Shown: in pieces, positions 1 through 12,310 of the stretch
How positions within the stretch are numbered: position 1 is the first letter of the stretch
Layout: each line of letters opens with the position of its first letter
Assembly: GCA_963970005.1 (NCBI GenBank)
Contig: CAXAMN010021551.1
Coordinates: 995,782 to 1,059,781 of the forward strand
DNA: 64,000 bases
Direction: 5' to 3'
Source: Durusdinium trenchii
Taxonomy: Eukaryota > Sar > Dinophyceae > Suessiales > Symbiodiniaceae
Translations under genes and position numbers: made by a program
The notes under the pieces: generated by a model
Databases searched by the model: none
Told to the model about the DNA's origin: nothing
What the model saw: the letters and a program-made list of their open reading frames with translations, nothing else

Positions 1-370
1 ACCCCCCAAAAGTTGAAAATGCCACCAAGCAGTTTCCAAAAATCTCCAAAAACACATCCACCCAATTCAGTTCGCGCTCACTTGAAGCCGCAAAGGAAAC
101 TTGTCAAACCCGGGGGGGGCAGGTTAATAGCATGTCATATCACGTCATCCCATGTCAAAAACCCCAGCGACGAGTCGAAGGCTACCTGGTCCCCCGAAAC
201 TCCGGCGAGAGAGTCCGACTTTCGTCCTCCCGCCAAGAGGCGCTCAAGGCTCCGTACTTGCAACGCTCGAAGGGCTTCGAGTCATCATAGCAACCCCCAA
301 AGAGCTCCTTCTCCCAGCCCTGTCAGACAGGGTGAAAAGGTCCTCTTTGGGGAACTGGGAATATGAAGAA

Positions 371-408
371 TCATCATCATCATCACCACCATCACCATCA
401 TCATCATA
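371..408. repeat. CAT/CAC trinucleotide repeat
   Basis: This is a run of CAT and CAC triplets. It would read as poly-His on the plus strand, but nothing around it looks like an exon. I treat it as a simple repeat. Confidence 0.9.
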
Positions 409-719
409 GAAAAGTCATGAGCAAACTGTCGGACCACTTGCCAGAGAAAAAAGAAAAAGAACGAAGAAGAAGACACCATCAAACACCACAACTGCACCTG
501 GTGGAATGGCCTTCCGCTTCGGCACGATCCAACACCAAAACTCTCCCAGTCTCGTCTCGCCGGGTGGGCCACGGGCAAGGAACGGCAAGGAATCCAAAAG
601 GTATCCCCCACAGATCCACAACTGCAGCTGAAATGATGAAATGTGGGTGTTTCAAACGAAACATATATCACAACACCCCTGCAGGTATGGGATGAGAATG
701 AACTTTGCGAAAACCAGTG

Positions 720-895
720 TAAACAACCGACCCCGAAAACCGAATGGAACCGATGTGTTCTGGTCCATGTTCAATCAATCTAGCCTTTCGGATGATGTTG
801 CCATCATCAAGGGCGCCACAAGAAGTTCCCGTCTCGAACTGGTTGCGGTAGAATTCGTCCTCGGACATGTCATCAAAGGCAGACAAATTTCCCCC
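720..895 (-). CDS. Probable exon, unrecognised protein
   Basis: The minus strand is open here and reads a mixed, protein-like sequence (SAFDDMSEDEFYRNQFETG at its start, then a basic stretch and GSVVYTGF). The acidic-then-basic character and the lack of low-complexity sequence suggest a real exon, in the same direction as all other genes in the window. Boundaries are approximate: a possible acceptor lies in the GAG-rich stretch near 895. I do not recognise the family. It could also be a chance open frame. Confidence 0.35.
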
Positions 896-909
896 CCTCG
901 TGGTGTTCA

Positions 910-2459
910 TTGTGAAAACGATGCAAACAGTACTGAATTCCTAAAGTTAAAATGGTAGTGTTTGGGCGATGGGTTTGCAAAGTGCAGAGTGCAAAGTGCA
1001 AAGTCCCTCAAATCTGGACATGAAGGGTGTCAAAAACACATGTTGTATGTTCGAAACTTTGTTCTTTCCCATACCCAGCAGTTCTGTATTGGGTCTCGAT
1101 CGTGCACAACAGTCGCTGCAAAACTTAATGCTTGGAGTCCCGTGAGAAGAGGAGGCATTGTCAATCCCTTTTCCCCACCGCAGCAACTGCACATGATAAA
1201 TGAAATTGAGCAAAAGAAAACATAAGTTTCACCGCCGGTTTCAGAAGGGAGTGGCTTGTGCCTGCTGGCGAGGAGTGTGGTTCCTGTTTGGGGTCTGCAC
1301 ACCTCCTGGTGGACGCAGCCAGATGGTTGGAGTCGCAGAGCCCCAGCCAAGCCAGATTTTTTGGTTCTTTTTAAGATGGTTCTCACAACGACAACCCCCA
1401 CAGCGTCGTGACTGAGGCGCTCCACATGAGACCAAAGGCTTGTAAATCAAGCTTCCATGCCTCCTTCTAGGGAACAAAGCAAAATTTGAAATCAATAATT
1501 ATATGTATATTACATGTATATATCATATTGGGTATTTGCCTCCATCCTTCGCCCAATCCTTGCACCCATGTGACCCACCTGTCTGAGGCCCAGAAACTGT
1601 TTCAAGGAACCGGCCCACGTTGTCAATGTGCACGTGGATGCACATCGGCGCCAGGTCCTGTCGGTGAGGCGCAGGCCTTCACCCACGCAGCGTCGAAGCT
1701 CGACGGTCGCACCGTTGTCTGCACCAGAGGGCCACTGACTAACAAGCACCAATGGAATTCATCTTCCAGGCACGTGGCACAATCAACTGTGCTGTCTGGG
1801 TACCTTGCACAGTTTCAGCATGTGCATCCTTGAACAGACTCATTGTTCACGGACTTGGTCCATAGCGCTTCAAGCGCTTCAAGGGAGGAATCGATGCAAC
1901 CGTATTCCAGGCCTGACCAGAATATCCAATTTGCCGTCTGTTCTAGTTACAGATTACGCTGAAAATAGAAGTTTTCAAACCAGGCCCGGGCAGCCCCTGG
2001 CCTCCCTACTCTGGAATGCAAAGCTGACCCCTGGCCTTCATCAGTGTGAAATAGAGACCGCTAGTCGCTCGCCCCAAAAAGGGATAGCCTAGTCTACACA
2101 GTTCATGTAAAGCTAGACAGCTCAGTGATCCCACAGCCATCGTGCAAAGTTTGGTCATGACTATGTACTGTATATAAATGTGAGTTGCTTCACCATGCAC
2201 CTAAATCATCAATGCACACAATTGAAGTTATATATTATGGGGATGAAGCAAAACTAGCACTGGCAAAGTAAAAACATGTGTGTTGACCCTAACTAATTGT
2301 TGTTGCTCAGGACTCAGGACGGTGAACCGATGGGTTTTTGGCCACAAGGATCCACAAGAACTTTGTCAAAAACCAAGTGAACAAAGGCTATTCCATGCGC
2401 GAGGAAATCAACCGTAGACGCTGGTCTAAAGCCTTTAGTAGAAGTCTTAAGCTCCAGCC
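910..2459. other. Region with no supported gene
   Basis: No convincing exon was found. The frames around 1590-1750 are open on both strands but look like GC-driven chance frames. The segment at 2150-2300 is AT-rich. Confidence 0.5.
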
Positions 2460-2474
2460 TTACGATTTCGCAGA

Positions 2475-2775
2475 GTGAGAGTAGAATCTAGTAGAAAGTC
2501 CAACAAACTCTGCTGGCTCCTGCCATTTGGGCTCCTCCTCGACTTCAGTCCGCACATAGCCATAGAGTCCAAAAAATCTCATCAACAGTAAAAGAACCTC
2601 GCCCATCGACCCTGGATGACCCTGGTTGCCTTTTCTTGCCTTCCCTCCTTCGCCCTCCTTCTCCCCTGATCTCGGGATGTCCTGAATCCAGCCCAGCACT
2701 GCCTGCAGTTGTTCTTCCCCGTAGCCCAGCTCTGCAAAGCGCTCCCGCACCTCTGGTAGCGCCTGCACCCGGTAG
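2475..2775 (-). CDS. Probable exon(s), unrecognised helical protein
   Basis: A minus-strand frame reads a clear helical segment (LPEVRERFAELGYGEEQLQ, then AVLGWIQDIPRSGE), a Lys/Gly-rich linker, and a second helical segment beginning MGEVLLLLMRFFGLYGYV and ending in an acidic, Pro/Trp-containing stretch. It may be one exon or two exons joined by a short in-frame intron. The family is not recognised. The strand agrees with the rest of the window. Confidence 0.5.
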
Positions 2776-3217
2776 GGACAGGAAGACCGGGACGAGTCGA
2801 AAAGCCTGGAGGATTGATTCATGAGTACAAGTGTCAAGGTAAAGGAAGACTTTGAGGATTGATAGATGTTGATAGGTTGGTTAGTTGCTAGGAAATACGG
2901 TTGGGACGCTGGTTGAGACCTACTTAACAGCCAAATGTCCTTTATGAAAAAGTGCTAAAATTATTGCAAATTGATTCTGGTTTGGGCTCGGTGGGGCTCC
3001 GTGACCACGAGGGGTGCGAAGAATGTATCACAGCCCGGCTTCTCACAACCTGCCCACAGTGGACAAGCCATATTCGTATACCAGGTAGGGAGGAGCACAT
3101 TCCAGCTGCAAGTCACATTGAGGGAGATCACATTGAGGAAGAAACCAGCTGTATTAGCAACATGTCCATGAGGTCCATGAGGCCAAATCCTTCGCCCCAC
3201 GAGTGTCTCACTCGGAA

Positions 3218-3360
3218 CGTGGCGCCTTCTCGTGGTTCATCGCTGCATTGGCCCGCACATGCGCCAAGGCCTTGCGCTGGCACGGCACCAGGGACGCCAC
3301 CTCGGCCATGGCAGGGAGGACGGGAAAGTCGGTTGCGAGAAGGGGCAGGTGGACTCCGTG
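3218..3360 (-). CDS. Probable exon, unrecognised protein
   Basis: The minus frame reads a hydrophobic and helical stretch (LLATDFPVLPAMAEVASLVP, then CQRKALAHVRANAAMNHEKA) before a stop at the probable donor. The other two minus frames are interrupted or arginine-rich. It is likely an exon of the same minus-strand gene as the neighbouring segments, but I cannot join them in phase. Confidence 0.4.
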
Positions 3361-3419
3361 GTGCTAGCTCTGGCTTTCACGTCTGCAGCAGAGTCCTTTT
3401 AATTTCTCTCTATTGAATT

Positions 3420-4840
3420 TGTACCGGCTTGGTGCGTCGGGTCATGAAACATGAAGACACCTCTCTGGTAGAATTATCGGGTGTGGGATTAATTACTCCC
3501 GTTGTCCGAGGCCTTAGAGATGGATTTGGAGACTCGACTCCAGCGGCCCTGTTTTGGGGGGCATTGATCTTCCAGAACTGTCCCGAGGAAGCTAGGCCAA
3601 CCATGTGAACCTCACAAGACTGGAGAGACAGGTGAGGACCTCTTTCCCGTTTTTACCAGATTCATGGAATCATTATCAGTCAGGTGGGGACCATGCTGTG
3701 CCATCTTGGACATCTACTGTCAAATTGAGTGCTGACATGTGCTGACACGGAGTGTTATGATTGTGATTAAGGAATCATTATGAGTTCACATGCAGCACGC
3801 CGAACTAGGCTACCTATTTGAGTCATTGGAGTGTTGCATAGAGTAAAACAGCTAACACTATATGTCACAAACTCCCCGCTATGTGGTCCAGTAAAAATCA
3901 CCGCATCATTCTTGATTTGTTTCACGCTCTTCTTTTCTTCAAACACCCATGCAAATCCTTCTCCCCCAAACACCCATGCAAATCCATCACGACCTGTCCC
4001 AATCCTGGCATGCGGCTGCACGCATCTCAGATTGTGGGAAGATCGAAGCCCAAAAGGCTTGCTGCTCCTCCAGGATCCCAACCTATCCACCGACAAAGCA
4101 CTTGGAGTCCCCGAGATGGGGTGCGAGCTGGGGATCCCTGCCCTTTCTGGGGGGCTAGGTGGTTAGGGGCCGGTTTGGAGAGTCCATGTTTCACTGACAC
4201 AAGCTATGAAAATCGATGGCCACACCCCCAGTGAATTTTAGCAAAGGCAGGAGTTGTGAAGTCGATGTTCACCCTGCATGGTACCAGCACATTGAGGTAG
4301 AAAAACAATCTGTTCGTAGCCCCTAGTAGGCTGAGGCAAAGCCTCATCCATCATGCAGACCGTCGTACCGACCTTACTCCACTTTAGGCTTCGGGAATCA
4401 CTGTCTAAACTAAACTGGACAGTACAAAACATCCCTTAAAACAACCATTCCATCATGGAGGACTTGTAACGTGTTCTGGAAGAATCACTGTCCCCAATTA
4501 CTTCAAACTTTAAACGTTTAAACAGGAAAAGGTCTGCTGCCCGACACAGAAATTCTGTCGAAGGAGGGTTCCTTTTGGGGTTCGAAGGCAGGTTTGGACA
4601 AATGTGGAGATCTGGATCAAACCCATGCATTAGCAATATGGATTGATCAAATCCTGCCCAGCCAGCCGTTCTACTGACGCTTTTCTCAGCGCTTCACAAC
4701 TGGCTTTGTCTCAGACGACATCGGTTCATCATATCGAGATGCGCCTCGGCGCCTGAAGGCATTCCCCCAATGAGTTCCAAAGTATTTGAAGCCACCTCTA
4801 CGGCCTCCCTTCCTCCAACCCCGAAAAAAGCCACCGACTC
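3420..4840. other. Region with no supported gene
   Basis: Nothing exon-like stands out on either strand. A short duplicated CACCCATGCAAATCC block is visible near 3945-3985. The region is most simply an intron or intergenic. Confidence 0.45.
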
Positions 4841-4845
4841 AGCCG

Positions 4846-5000
4846 TCTACGTCTTCAGCCTCCCGCAGTGCCGCCACCACCTCGCTATCGCGGGAGTCGT
4901 AGAAGATCCAGCTGGGAGGCACCACCTGTGACGCCCCGGTTGAACCGAAGTGGCACCACGAAACGGGCGACGCGGGTTTTTTGCGGTCCGGCAACGGTCC
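4846..5000 (-). CDS. Probable exon, unrecognised protein
   Basis: The minus frame reads TGPLPDRKKPASPVSWCHFG, then STGASQVVPPSWIFYDSRDS and an acidic end (EVVAALREAEDVDG) that runs into a stop. It may be the last exon of a gene, or the stop may lie just past a donor site. The family is not recognised. Confidence 0.45.
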
Positions 5001-5204
5001 GGTGGGGACCAGCCCCAAGTTAGTCCGAAATACTTTAGGGATCTTCAGGGTAAGTAAGGATGAAGAATACGCGAGAATACACACCCAAAAATTCTAGATC
5101 CAACTGGGATCCATTTAGGCTCATTGCTTTTACACTATATATAATGATTAATGTCTATATATATAATATGTATATACTGGTGCTTTTGGATGAAGCTTCC
5201 TGTT

Positions 5205-5335
5205 CATCCTCGAAGTCACCCGCCTGACGTTCGGCCTTGCCATCCGACTCCTCTCCGAAACCAAAGAGCAGCCTGTCACGTGACCGACCAGCGAAGGCGC
5301 TTGAAACTGCCAAGAGCAGCTGCAAAGGTCGGTAG
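5205..5335 (-). CDS. Probable exon, acidic protein
   Basis: The minus frame reads a hydrophobic segment (LQLLLAVSSAF), a basic turn (AGRSRDRLLFGFG) and an acidic stretch ending DFEDEQEAS. The change of character within one frame is typical of coding sequence. The family is not recognised. Confidence 0.4.
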
Positions 5336-6054
5336 CAGGTTAGCCCCCACAAAAACTGTTTGGTTTCAGAGAAAAAAACAACAGTGGGTTTCAAAGGCAT
5401 GAACTGTTGGGTTTCATAGTTTGGGTTTCATGAACTGTTCGTGCGTCATCAAAACCTCTAAGTCCTGCAGATTTGTTCAGAGGCCTCAGGTTCGGTGTCT
5501 GCGGACGTCGCTCACATCCTCTGTGCACCTTCTCTAAGTGACTGGCTTGAAGGAGGGTTGCATCAAAAACATATATGGGTGTCTTACAATACGGAGACCT
5601 CCCAAAGCCTTCCTGCAAGCACTCATTGGGCCAGGGGCGTCTCCCTATTAAAAATTAAATACACACCCATCTTCTTCCTTCTACCAATGAGCGACCTGAC
5701 GGAGCAACCTGATGAGTTGACTGCGCAGCTTCAGGTTGACTGGACAACCTATAGAAATACAACAAATTGTACAACAATCAAGCGCAAACCAAACAGGGTT
5801 GCGCCCCATCTATTCCACTATGTTCCACTACGAACAACTTGCTGAAAGAACTTCCCATTTGGGCATCAACAGCTTGCTGCGACAACACAAAGTCCACACG
5901 TTGACGCCGGACCCTTCATCTCGCACCCACCCAGCTGTGTTCAAAAGTCTGTGCCCAACCAACCAAGCAACCGACCGTGCAAAAAAACGCCTCGATTATT
6001 CATCAAAACCACCTAAAAACAACCAGTCAATTGGATTCAATTGGCAACGCATCC

Positions 6055-6140
6055 ACTGCACCACCGCCAGGCGCCTCACGCCGTTCTCCGGCATGACATT
6101 GAGCTCCAGGACTTGCGCCTGGATGGTCCACCACCCGAAG
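6055..6140 (-). CDS. Probable short exon
   Basis: The minus frame reads WWTIQAQVLELNVMPENG and then VRRLAVVQW, a beta-rich pattern. It is short and isolated, so the call rests on composition and strand only. Confidence 0.4.
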
Positions 6141-7299
6141 CGAAAACCCGCGGATGATCGGATGTTTGCTTTAGATCTTTGTGTCCTTCAGTTTCAGTGT
6201 TTTTTCCAGGTTTTCCTTCAGGTTTAGATGTTGTTTTCTTCAGTCTTCAGTTTCATTTTTGTCTGATTCTTGTGATTGTCTTTTTTGGGTGTCTTCGTCT
6301 TTCATCCTTGCTAGTGATTTTTGCAGCTAGTGCATGGTGTTTCCATGTTCCTCTTCTCATTCCCTTTGCTTTTTCTTTGGGCAGGTTGGGGATTGATAGA
6401 GAAACCAGGCAGTTTCATGCAGCTGGCCACTTGATTGCCCCCAATGGGATTCCTTGGACCACTCAGCTACATCAGCTACATCGGCCCTTCGTTCAGTAAG
6501 CACACCACGCCTCTCTCCAAGTGGACGACTTCTTACCGTCCTGACGCTTGTTGTTTTCAAAAAGCAGGGAGCTGAATCCATGATCTGTATCAGCTGAGTC
6601 CATCCCAGTCCCATGAAAGAGGAAGAAGAGGAGCAAACCGGATGATGAAAGCTCTTGGATATGATTTCTGACCATGATAGACCGGATGAGTTACAAACCC
6701 TGGTGAAATCCTGGTGAAATCCCAACAACTGGTCTAGGGCAGTGTTCGCTGACGTTCAAGGCCATGCGTTTCCTCTTCCTGTGGTCCTCACCAAATACCG
6801 CCCCTTGTGACAGCAAAACACGTCGCTCTGTCGGATGTGCTCCAACCCAAACGGCGCCCGAGAAAAATCCCACCATTGCGGTCACTGGACGTCCCCAAAT
6901 CGGGAAAGAAACGGGTGACCCACCCTGAGTGTCACCAGTTTATGCCATTGCGCCATCCCCAAAAACGCCCCACACCCGGACCAGGGGCGACATCCGCATG
7001 GCTGAGCTCTGCTGAGAAGCCATTGAGGCACAGTGCATGGACATGTTCCCCCCAGTCAACACCTCATGAATATCTCAGTCTCCAAAATAAGCAGAGAAGA
7101 GTGCCGAGGGAGGGCAACCAGTCAGATCAGATCCTCTCCACGCTATCCCACAAGGGGGATGGTGAGGCAAGTCGATGAAAAGCGTTCTTTTTGGATCTCA
7201 CTCACATCGAGACAAATCCAAATCCCCCCAAAATATCACCAAAGGGGAAGCCGACAAACACCTTTGTGGGGTTCGTGAAAATTTTGTGAATCCAAGAGA

Positions 7300-7440
7300 T
7301 ACACTTGCACGAACTTCAATCTTGCGCGAACTTCAATTCCTTGCGGGGAATCGGCCTGCGTGTAGTAGAAGGCTCTAATGCGAGCGCCAACCTCCACCAC
7401 AGCTGGCGCATCCTCACCTTCTCTACATGGGCGTTGAAGA
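7300..7440 (-). CDS. Probable exon, unrecognised protein
   Basis: The minus frame reads EDAPAVVEVGARIRAFYYTQ and continues ADSPQGIEVRARLKFVQV. The alternating hydrophobic pattern suggests beta strands. The family is not recognised. Confidence 0.4.
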
Positions 7441-7734
7441 CTGCACAGCATGTGGCATGGGCGGTGAAGGGCCTTGGATTACCTTTCAATCTGGCTGAAT
7501 CATAGCATAAGAGTTCACGACTCTGAGCACTCTGAAAGTAAAGAACCTGTTTTCGGTCGTTTGACGATCTGGTGAGCCCCTGTGACCCTGAACCAACACA
7601 AGTGCGGAGAAAACGACCGTGTTCCTCAGTGGGGGCTGGAGCCAGCCAACATCCAGCCCTTTAAAAGGTGTGCACCCCCTGTAGCAGCTAGCATCGATGC
7701 ACTCTACAATTGGTGTTGCCACGCGTTGCATCCG

Positions 7735-7815
7735 TGGCACCCCAGTTTTTGCTGGCCACCCTTTGCCGCCGATGCTCAAAGAGCTGCGCCAAACCGCCTT
7801 GGGGAGAACAAACCC
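7735..7815 (-). CDS. Probable short exon
   Basis: The minus frame reads GLAQLFEHRRQRVASKNWGA followed by TDATRG, a basic helical segment. It fits the minus-strand block but cannot be tied to a family. Confidence 0.3.
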
Positions 7816-9049
7816 GAGCGACAGGGCAACGGGGCGACAGGAAAGGCAGGAGAGTCAGGGTCGCACTGGTCGCGCAGTACTCAAATAGGAATTCGCAAGC
7901 ACTCATGAGTGTCATTAGTGGTGCTCATGTCCTAGTATACTTGGATACACTGGGTATACCAACAGTCGCAGCTGACGTTCCATACCCTCTGCGCACGGCT
8001 TGGCAGCTACGAACTGGACGGATCCGGTTCCGTTGGTCGCAAGGGATGTCTGACGTCTTTTGCTTGGCCTGCGGTGTTGATGCTTGCACTCTTACTACAG
8101 TAGTGCTTTGAGAGTATTTAAGGCCGAGTTGAAGTACCCTGGGTCAAATCTGTTTCAACTCTCGCTTGGTCTCCAGAACAAGCCCCGGGCTTCCCCCACC
8201 AGGTCCGCGTCTTCTACCAGGTCCAGGTCTAGAGCTTGCTGCGTGAGACACCATGCGAGACGACCCTGTCACAGCGTGTGACTGCCAGACAGACCGAGGT
8301 GCCCATGTGTCCCACGAAGAGCTGGAACTCCTGCGCGAACGACCGGTGTGACCTATATAGATCTTCGAATCATCGTAACATAGATCTTCGAGTCTCTGTT
8401 CCACTGATTGCCGCAAAGGTACAACAAACCAGGTGTCTTGCTTCTGGGAATGGAGTTGCAAACCACTTTACTGATTACCTAGTCTACATGAAGTAGTGTC
8501 CTTTTAGGGGCACAGGCAGGGTTGCACTAAAGGTGGAAGAGACAGATTATTGGCCACTATAAGGCTATAAGGAGGAAAACGACTAGGAACAATGACTAGG
8601 ATGTCTTCTAAGTCGTTGGAGACTTCGCCGCTATACATTGGAGACTTCTCAGCAGCATCGGCCATGTTTTCCACGCAAAACGGAGGGACCAAAACAGTGC
8701 CATGCGTAGCTGGAGAGTGTTTGGATTATTTTGCTGGCAGTTATTTATTGGGATCCCTTCCTACCCAACTCAAAGTCCATGAGCGTTGTGCAAGGAGAGT
8801 TCCACACGGATGCAGAGTGCCCCTCGCATTTCAAACACATTTGTGGCTGTGACAATGAATGGTATGACTCAACGCTAAGCAACCTCCCAAACAGCGGTGT
8901 AGCATTTGAAGGCCAAATATATAACGGGATCGGCGAGGGAGGCAGAGAAACACCAGTAAAAACAATTCGATTGATCCCTTCCTTCAGGTGTCCGGCCACC
9001 AACCTGAAACAATGGGATTTGCCTTAAGCCTGAGAAGTTGCCATGGAAA

Positions 9050-9210
9050 CTAAACATCACATACACAGTTCATCCAACCAAATATGTATACAATATACAT
9101 TGTATAGTATAATAGTATAATAACATAATATGTTAGTATAACATGATACAATAAAACAAAATATCGTATAATATAATAGAATATAGTATAAAGAAATATA
9201 GTAGGTACGT
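9050..9210. repeat. AT-rich tract
   Basis: About 160 bases of nearly pure A/T with repeated ATAATATAGTATAA-like words. It probably lies in an intron just downstream of the EF-hand exon. Confidence 0.8.
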
Positions 9211-9229
9211 GCCTCTTGGCCTTCCACAT

Positions 9230-9385
9230 GCCATTGACTTCAACACCCCATGCCGCCACCGAAGGTCGCCCCGTGTACCGAAGCGCCTGCCGCTCTCCCT
9301 CTCCTCGAAGGTCACCTTCTGATCCGCGTCCAAATCCATGAGCCGGGCTTCCTCTTCACCCCAGCCTGTCAGGCAAAACGCTTCG
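9230..9385 (-). CDS. Exon encoding an EF-hand calcium-binding loop
   Basis: The minus frame reads AFEAFCLTGWGEEEARLM and then DLDADQKVTFEE. The last 12 residues fit the EF-hand loop: Asp at positions 1, 3 and 5, a hydrophobic residue at 8, Thr at 9 and Glu at 12. Position 6 is Gln instead of the usual Gly. The helix before the loop also looks like the entering helix of an EF-hand. A second basic segment follows (RESGRRFGTRGDLRW). EF-hands are common in dinoflagellate ion channels and calcium-sensing proteins; which kind this is cannot be told from one exon. Confidence 0.6.
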
Positions 9386-9597
9386 AAAGCCGTGACCGCA
9401 GTTGAACCACAGGACGGCTGGGATGCTCCGGTTTGTGCTGAACGGCGAAGAGGGAAACCGGCACACCGAGCCCAGGTGTCAAACTACACCCTCTAATGCA
9501 GTGATTACCGTTGGTGGGCGAATTTGGTCGTAGTCTACGGGGATCATCTTTGAGTCGTGTTATGTTCGCTCCTTTGTTCATCCTGGAAAGCATAAAT

Positions 9598-9675
9598 AGC
9601 TACTAGTAACAAGCGCATCGCTACTAGTAACAACTGCATCGCTACTAGCAACAAGAAGCTACTAGTAGCGATGCA
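9598..9675. repeat. GCTACTAGTAACAA tandem repeat with inverted last unit
   Basis: About three direct copies of a 21-base word built on GCTACTAGTAACAA plus GCATC are followed by an inverted copy (GCTACTAGTAGCGATGC). The array could fold into a hairpin. Confidence 0.8.
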
Positions 9676-9699
9676 TAGCATCCCTTTAGAATTGTTCGT

Positions 9700-9860
9700 C
9701 CACAAACCTCGATTCGGTTGCTGATTCCGTGAGTCTGGAGAATCTGGTGAAGATATGGGCTTGGCTCTTCAAGGCTTGGTGGGTTCGACTGCGGCGACCC
9801 AGGCAATCCAGGAACTGCGCGCGGTAACAATCGATCCTTCATGATCTGCCTTTTCACCTG
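9700..9860 (-). CDS. Probable exon, proline-rich
   Basis: The minus frame reads LPRAVPGLPGSPQSNPPSLE and then EPSPYLHQILQTHGISNRIE. The proline-rich linker followed by a helix is plausible coding sequence. The family is not recognised. Confidence 0.3.
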
Positions 9861-10487
9861 AAGCAACTGCTAGTCTCAGCTTGATCCAGCGACTATTTTT
9901 GGACAGTCCTCAGGGAGGCATTTGGTGTTCAAGATCCTTTTGGATCTATCGGACAGATTAACTTTACAAATAGACTTCGCAGCAGCCACTTCTCATTGAG
10001 ATCCTTGTGCCCGAGTTCAACCACCGAACAATAATAATCTCACATATCATGCACGGGCACAGGGCATCCCGTCCCTCACGCGTCCTGCTGGGTAGAACTT
10101 TCAAGTCTTCTCGGCTGCGCATCCTGTTCTCCACTGGTGATGCGGTACATGTGCTGCCTTCAGCCTGAGGCTTGCATTCTCCTTCAAGACTTTGTGCAGG
10201 TCATTGCCTTCCCAGCTCTGCAGAAACCAGATCCTTTTCTACAGCTTGGAGTTCGAGGAGAAGACCAAAAACAGCAACACCTGGCAGAAGACCAACATGG
10301 AATGACCACCTGGCAGAAGAGGTTCCTGGCCTTTTTCGTTGCTTCTAAGAATCCCATCCTGGGAGTTCCTGGCCTTCGCCATCACGTCTACGCCGATGAG
10401 ACACGGCGACTCTCCACGCCGTGAGACACAGTGGAGAAAAACCACCCCACGTGGGCCACGAGTCTTGCAGCTCCTTATTGTAGGCGA

Positions 10488-10865
10488 CTAGATAGATCTT
10501 CTGCGCTTCTTGTCTGGTCGACCATCATGTGAATCATGTTTGGCTTTCTCGACTTTCTTCCGCTTCTTGTCCTTCTTGTCTTTCTTGTCATTCTTGTCTT
10601 TCTTGTCCTTCTTGCTCTTCTTGTCTTTCTTGTCCTTCCTTCTCTTCTCTTCTTTCTTTTTCCACTTCTTGTCATCATTCTTGCTCTTGTCTTTCTGGAT
10701 CTGTTCCTTGATCTTGTTTCTCTTCTCAGGCATCCCCTTCTTAACACTCTTCTCCATCAAATACAATCTCGTCCTGTTCGTAGGCCGCATTTCGTGCGCG
10801 TCTGTCGACCAGTCCTCCACTGGCACATGTTTGCACCAAAAGATCTTCCACCCTTCACACGTCAA
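10488..10865 (-). CDS. Terminal exon with Lys/Asp-rich repeat tail
   Basis: The minus strand is open for about 125 codons and ends in a stop. The first 45 residues are ordinary (WKIFWCKHVPVEDWSTDAHE near the start). The next 70 are almost only Lys, Asp and Arg, with repeated KKDKKD units, and the end is KKRRRSI. On DNA the tail is a tandem array of TTCTTGTCTTTCTTGTCC-like words (about 10555-10690, plus strand). Such tails occur in eukaryotic nuclear and RNA-binding proteins, but no domain is visible to name it. Exons at 11.2-11.4 and 12.1-12.3 kb may belong to the same gene. Confidence 0.55.
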   Translation of the reverse strand: MTCEGWKIFWCKHVPVEDWSTDAHEMRPTNRTRLYLMEKSVKKGMPEKRNKIKEQIQKDKSKNDDKKWKKKEEKRRKDKKDKKSKKDKKDKNDKKDKKDKKRKKVEKAKHDSHDGRPDKKRRRSI

Positions 10866-11233
10866 ATTTTGAATGAATTGTCTGATAAGAAAGATTGCTA
10901 AACTTCAGATGTCACCGCGTGTCAAAGCGCAGTCATCCTTGTGTGCGTGTGATCTATTGAATGTGTATTAATTGTTTTGTAGTAATACACACAGATTAGA
11001 ATTCTAGCGGGGAAGGTGATAATTTCTGGAGCAAACGCACAGTATGTTTCACTCAAAAGACCAACTGCTACCAACAAGGAGTTTTTTGGATTTGTAAACT
11101 ATTATACCGACGTTCATGGCGAATGGCAGCCAAGATGATTACAAGACGAGTAGACACTATAGCTTTAGTCAGCTTGGCCCACCAATCCCAAGTGCGAAGC
11201 AGCGGCTTTCGACAGTTGAATATTTGAACAGAT

Positions 11234-11420
11234 TTAGACCCATGCACGCTCTGGGTCGGCTCCGTCCTGGGTGGCTGTATCTGCTGCATCTTCATCCAAC
11301 AAGTAGCCATCGGCTGACCGAGCGCTGCCACGAAACGCAGGGGGCAAATCGCTCAAAGCACGTGGACGCGGAGCAGCAAGGCAGGCGTCCGAGCGGAGCC
11401 ACACTGGGGTCTCCTGCATT
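11234..11420 (-). CDS. Probable exon, acidic end
   Basis: The minus frame reads LPPAFRGSARSADGYLLDED and continues AADTATQDGADPERAW before a GT that could be a donor (GTCTAAATC). It lies between two other probable minus-strand exons. Confidence 0.4.
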
Positions 11421-12104
11421 GTGGAACCCGCAGCTCAAGGGGGTTGGCGCAATTTGGTGCGGTGTCAAGCCCAGAGGCCTCTCATAGCATAGTCTTTATA
11501 TGTGTTCTATTTTATATTCCACTTGGGGAAGTGTGTGTGTGTATATATATTATACAGTATAACATTATATAGATTCATGTGGGGGGGCCTTAAAGCTTAA
11601 AAGCAACAGGGATTCAAAAGCCAAAATCCGCAATGAACGCCTACGAGGCGCTCACAAATGAAGGGGTGCCTTGTCCTTGAAAACCTACCAATGATGGGGG
11701 GGCCAAACATGCCACATGGTGGGTCAACTATTTGGGTGGCTGGGTACTGTTACCGCGCTTCACTTGAATGGAGAGGAGACCACCTTGGATGGGTCACCCG
11801 GCAGCGCAAATGCTTGGATATTCATCACTGCTGCAAAACTGTGTACTACTTAAGACCGTTCAAAGAGCCACAAATGCAACACAAGAATATCTGAAAAGGA
11901 GACGAAAGGCTGTGTGGCTGGCATTGGGGATGTGGGCCTGTCTCAAAATGGGGAGACCATACCTCACCATACTTTTGTCCATTGTTTGTCCATCTTCCAA
12001 AAGCAAATCAGTGCTTGAGACTTGAGAGCGGGTTCTCACTACTTCAAAGACAAAAACCAAGGATCTGTCCTGATTTGTCCATATCTTTCCCACCCTTTTC
12101 TTCA

Positions 12105-12310
12105 ACCCAGTCACTCGCTTGAGCGGCTTCCGCGGCTTCCGCTTCGGCTCAGGGCTGTCACACGTCGGCCGGGGTCTGGGCCTCCAATTCACCAAGTTGT
12201 TATCGAAGGCTCGCCTTGCCAAATCTCTTTGCAAGCCAGCCTGCGTCTCTGCGGGCGCACGAAGCAAGAGGCTTCTATTTCTGAAGGATGCTCTTGTTGC
12301 CCCACATTGC
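12105..12310 (-). CDS. Probable exon, basic C-terminal half
   Basis: The minus frame reads FRNRSLLLRAPAETQAGLQR, then DLARRAFDNNLVNWRPRP and a Lys/Pro/Arg-rich end (EPKRKPRKPLKR) just before a GT donor. It is likely upstream of the Lys-rich exon at 10.5-10.9 kb. Confidence 0.5.

Noticed and set aside
371-408. Poly-His coding stretch on the plus strand
   Set aside because: It is a plain CAT/CAC microsatellite without coding context.
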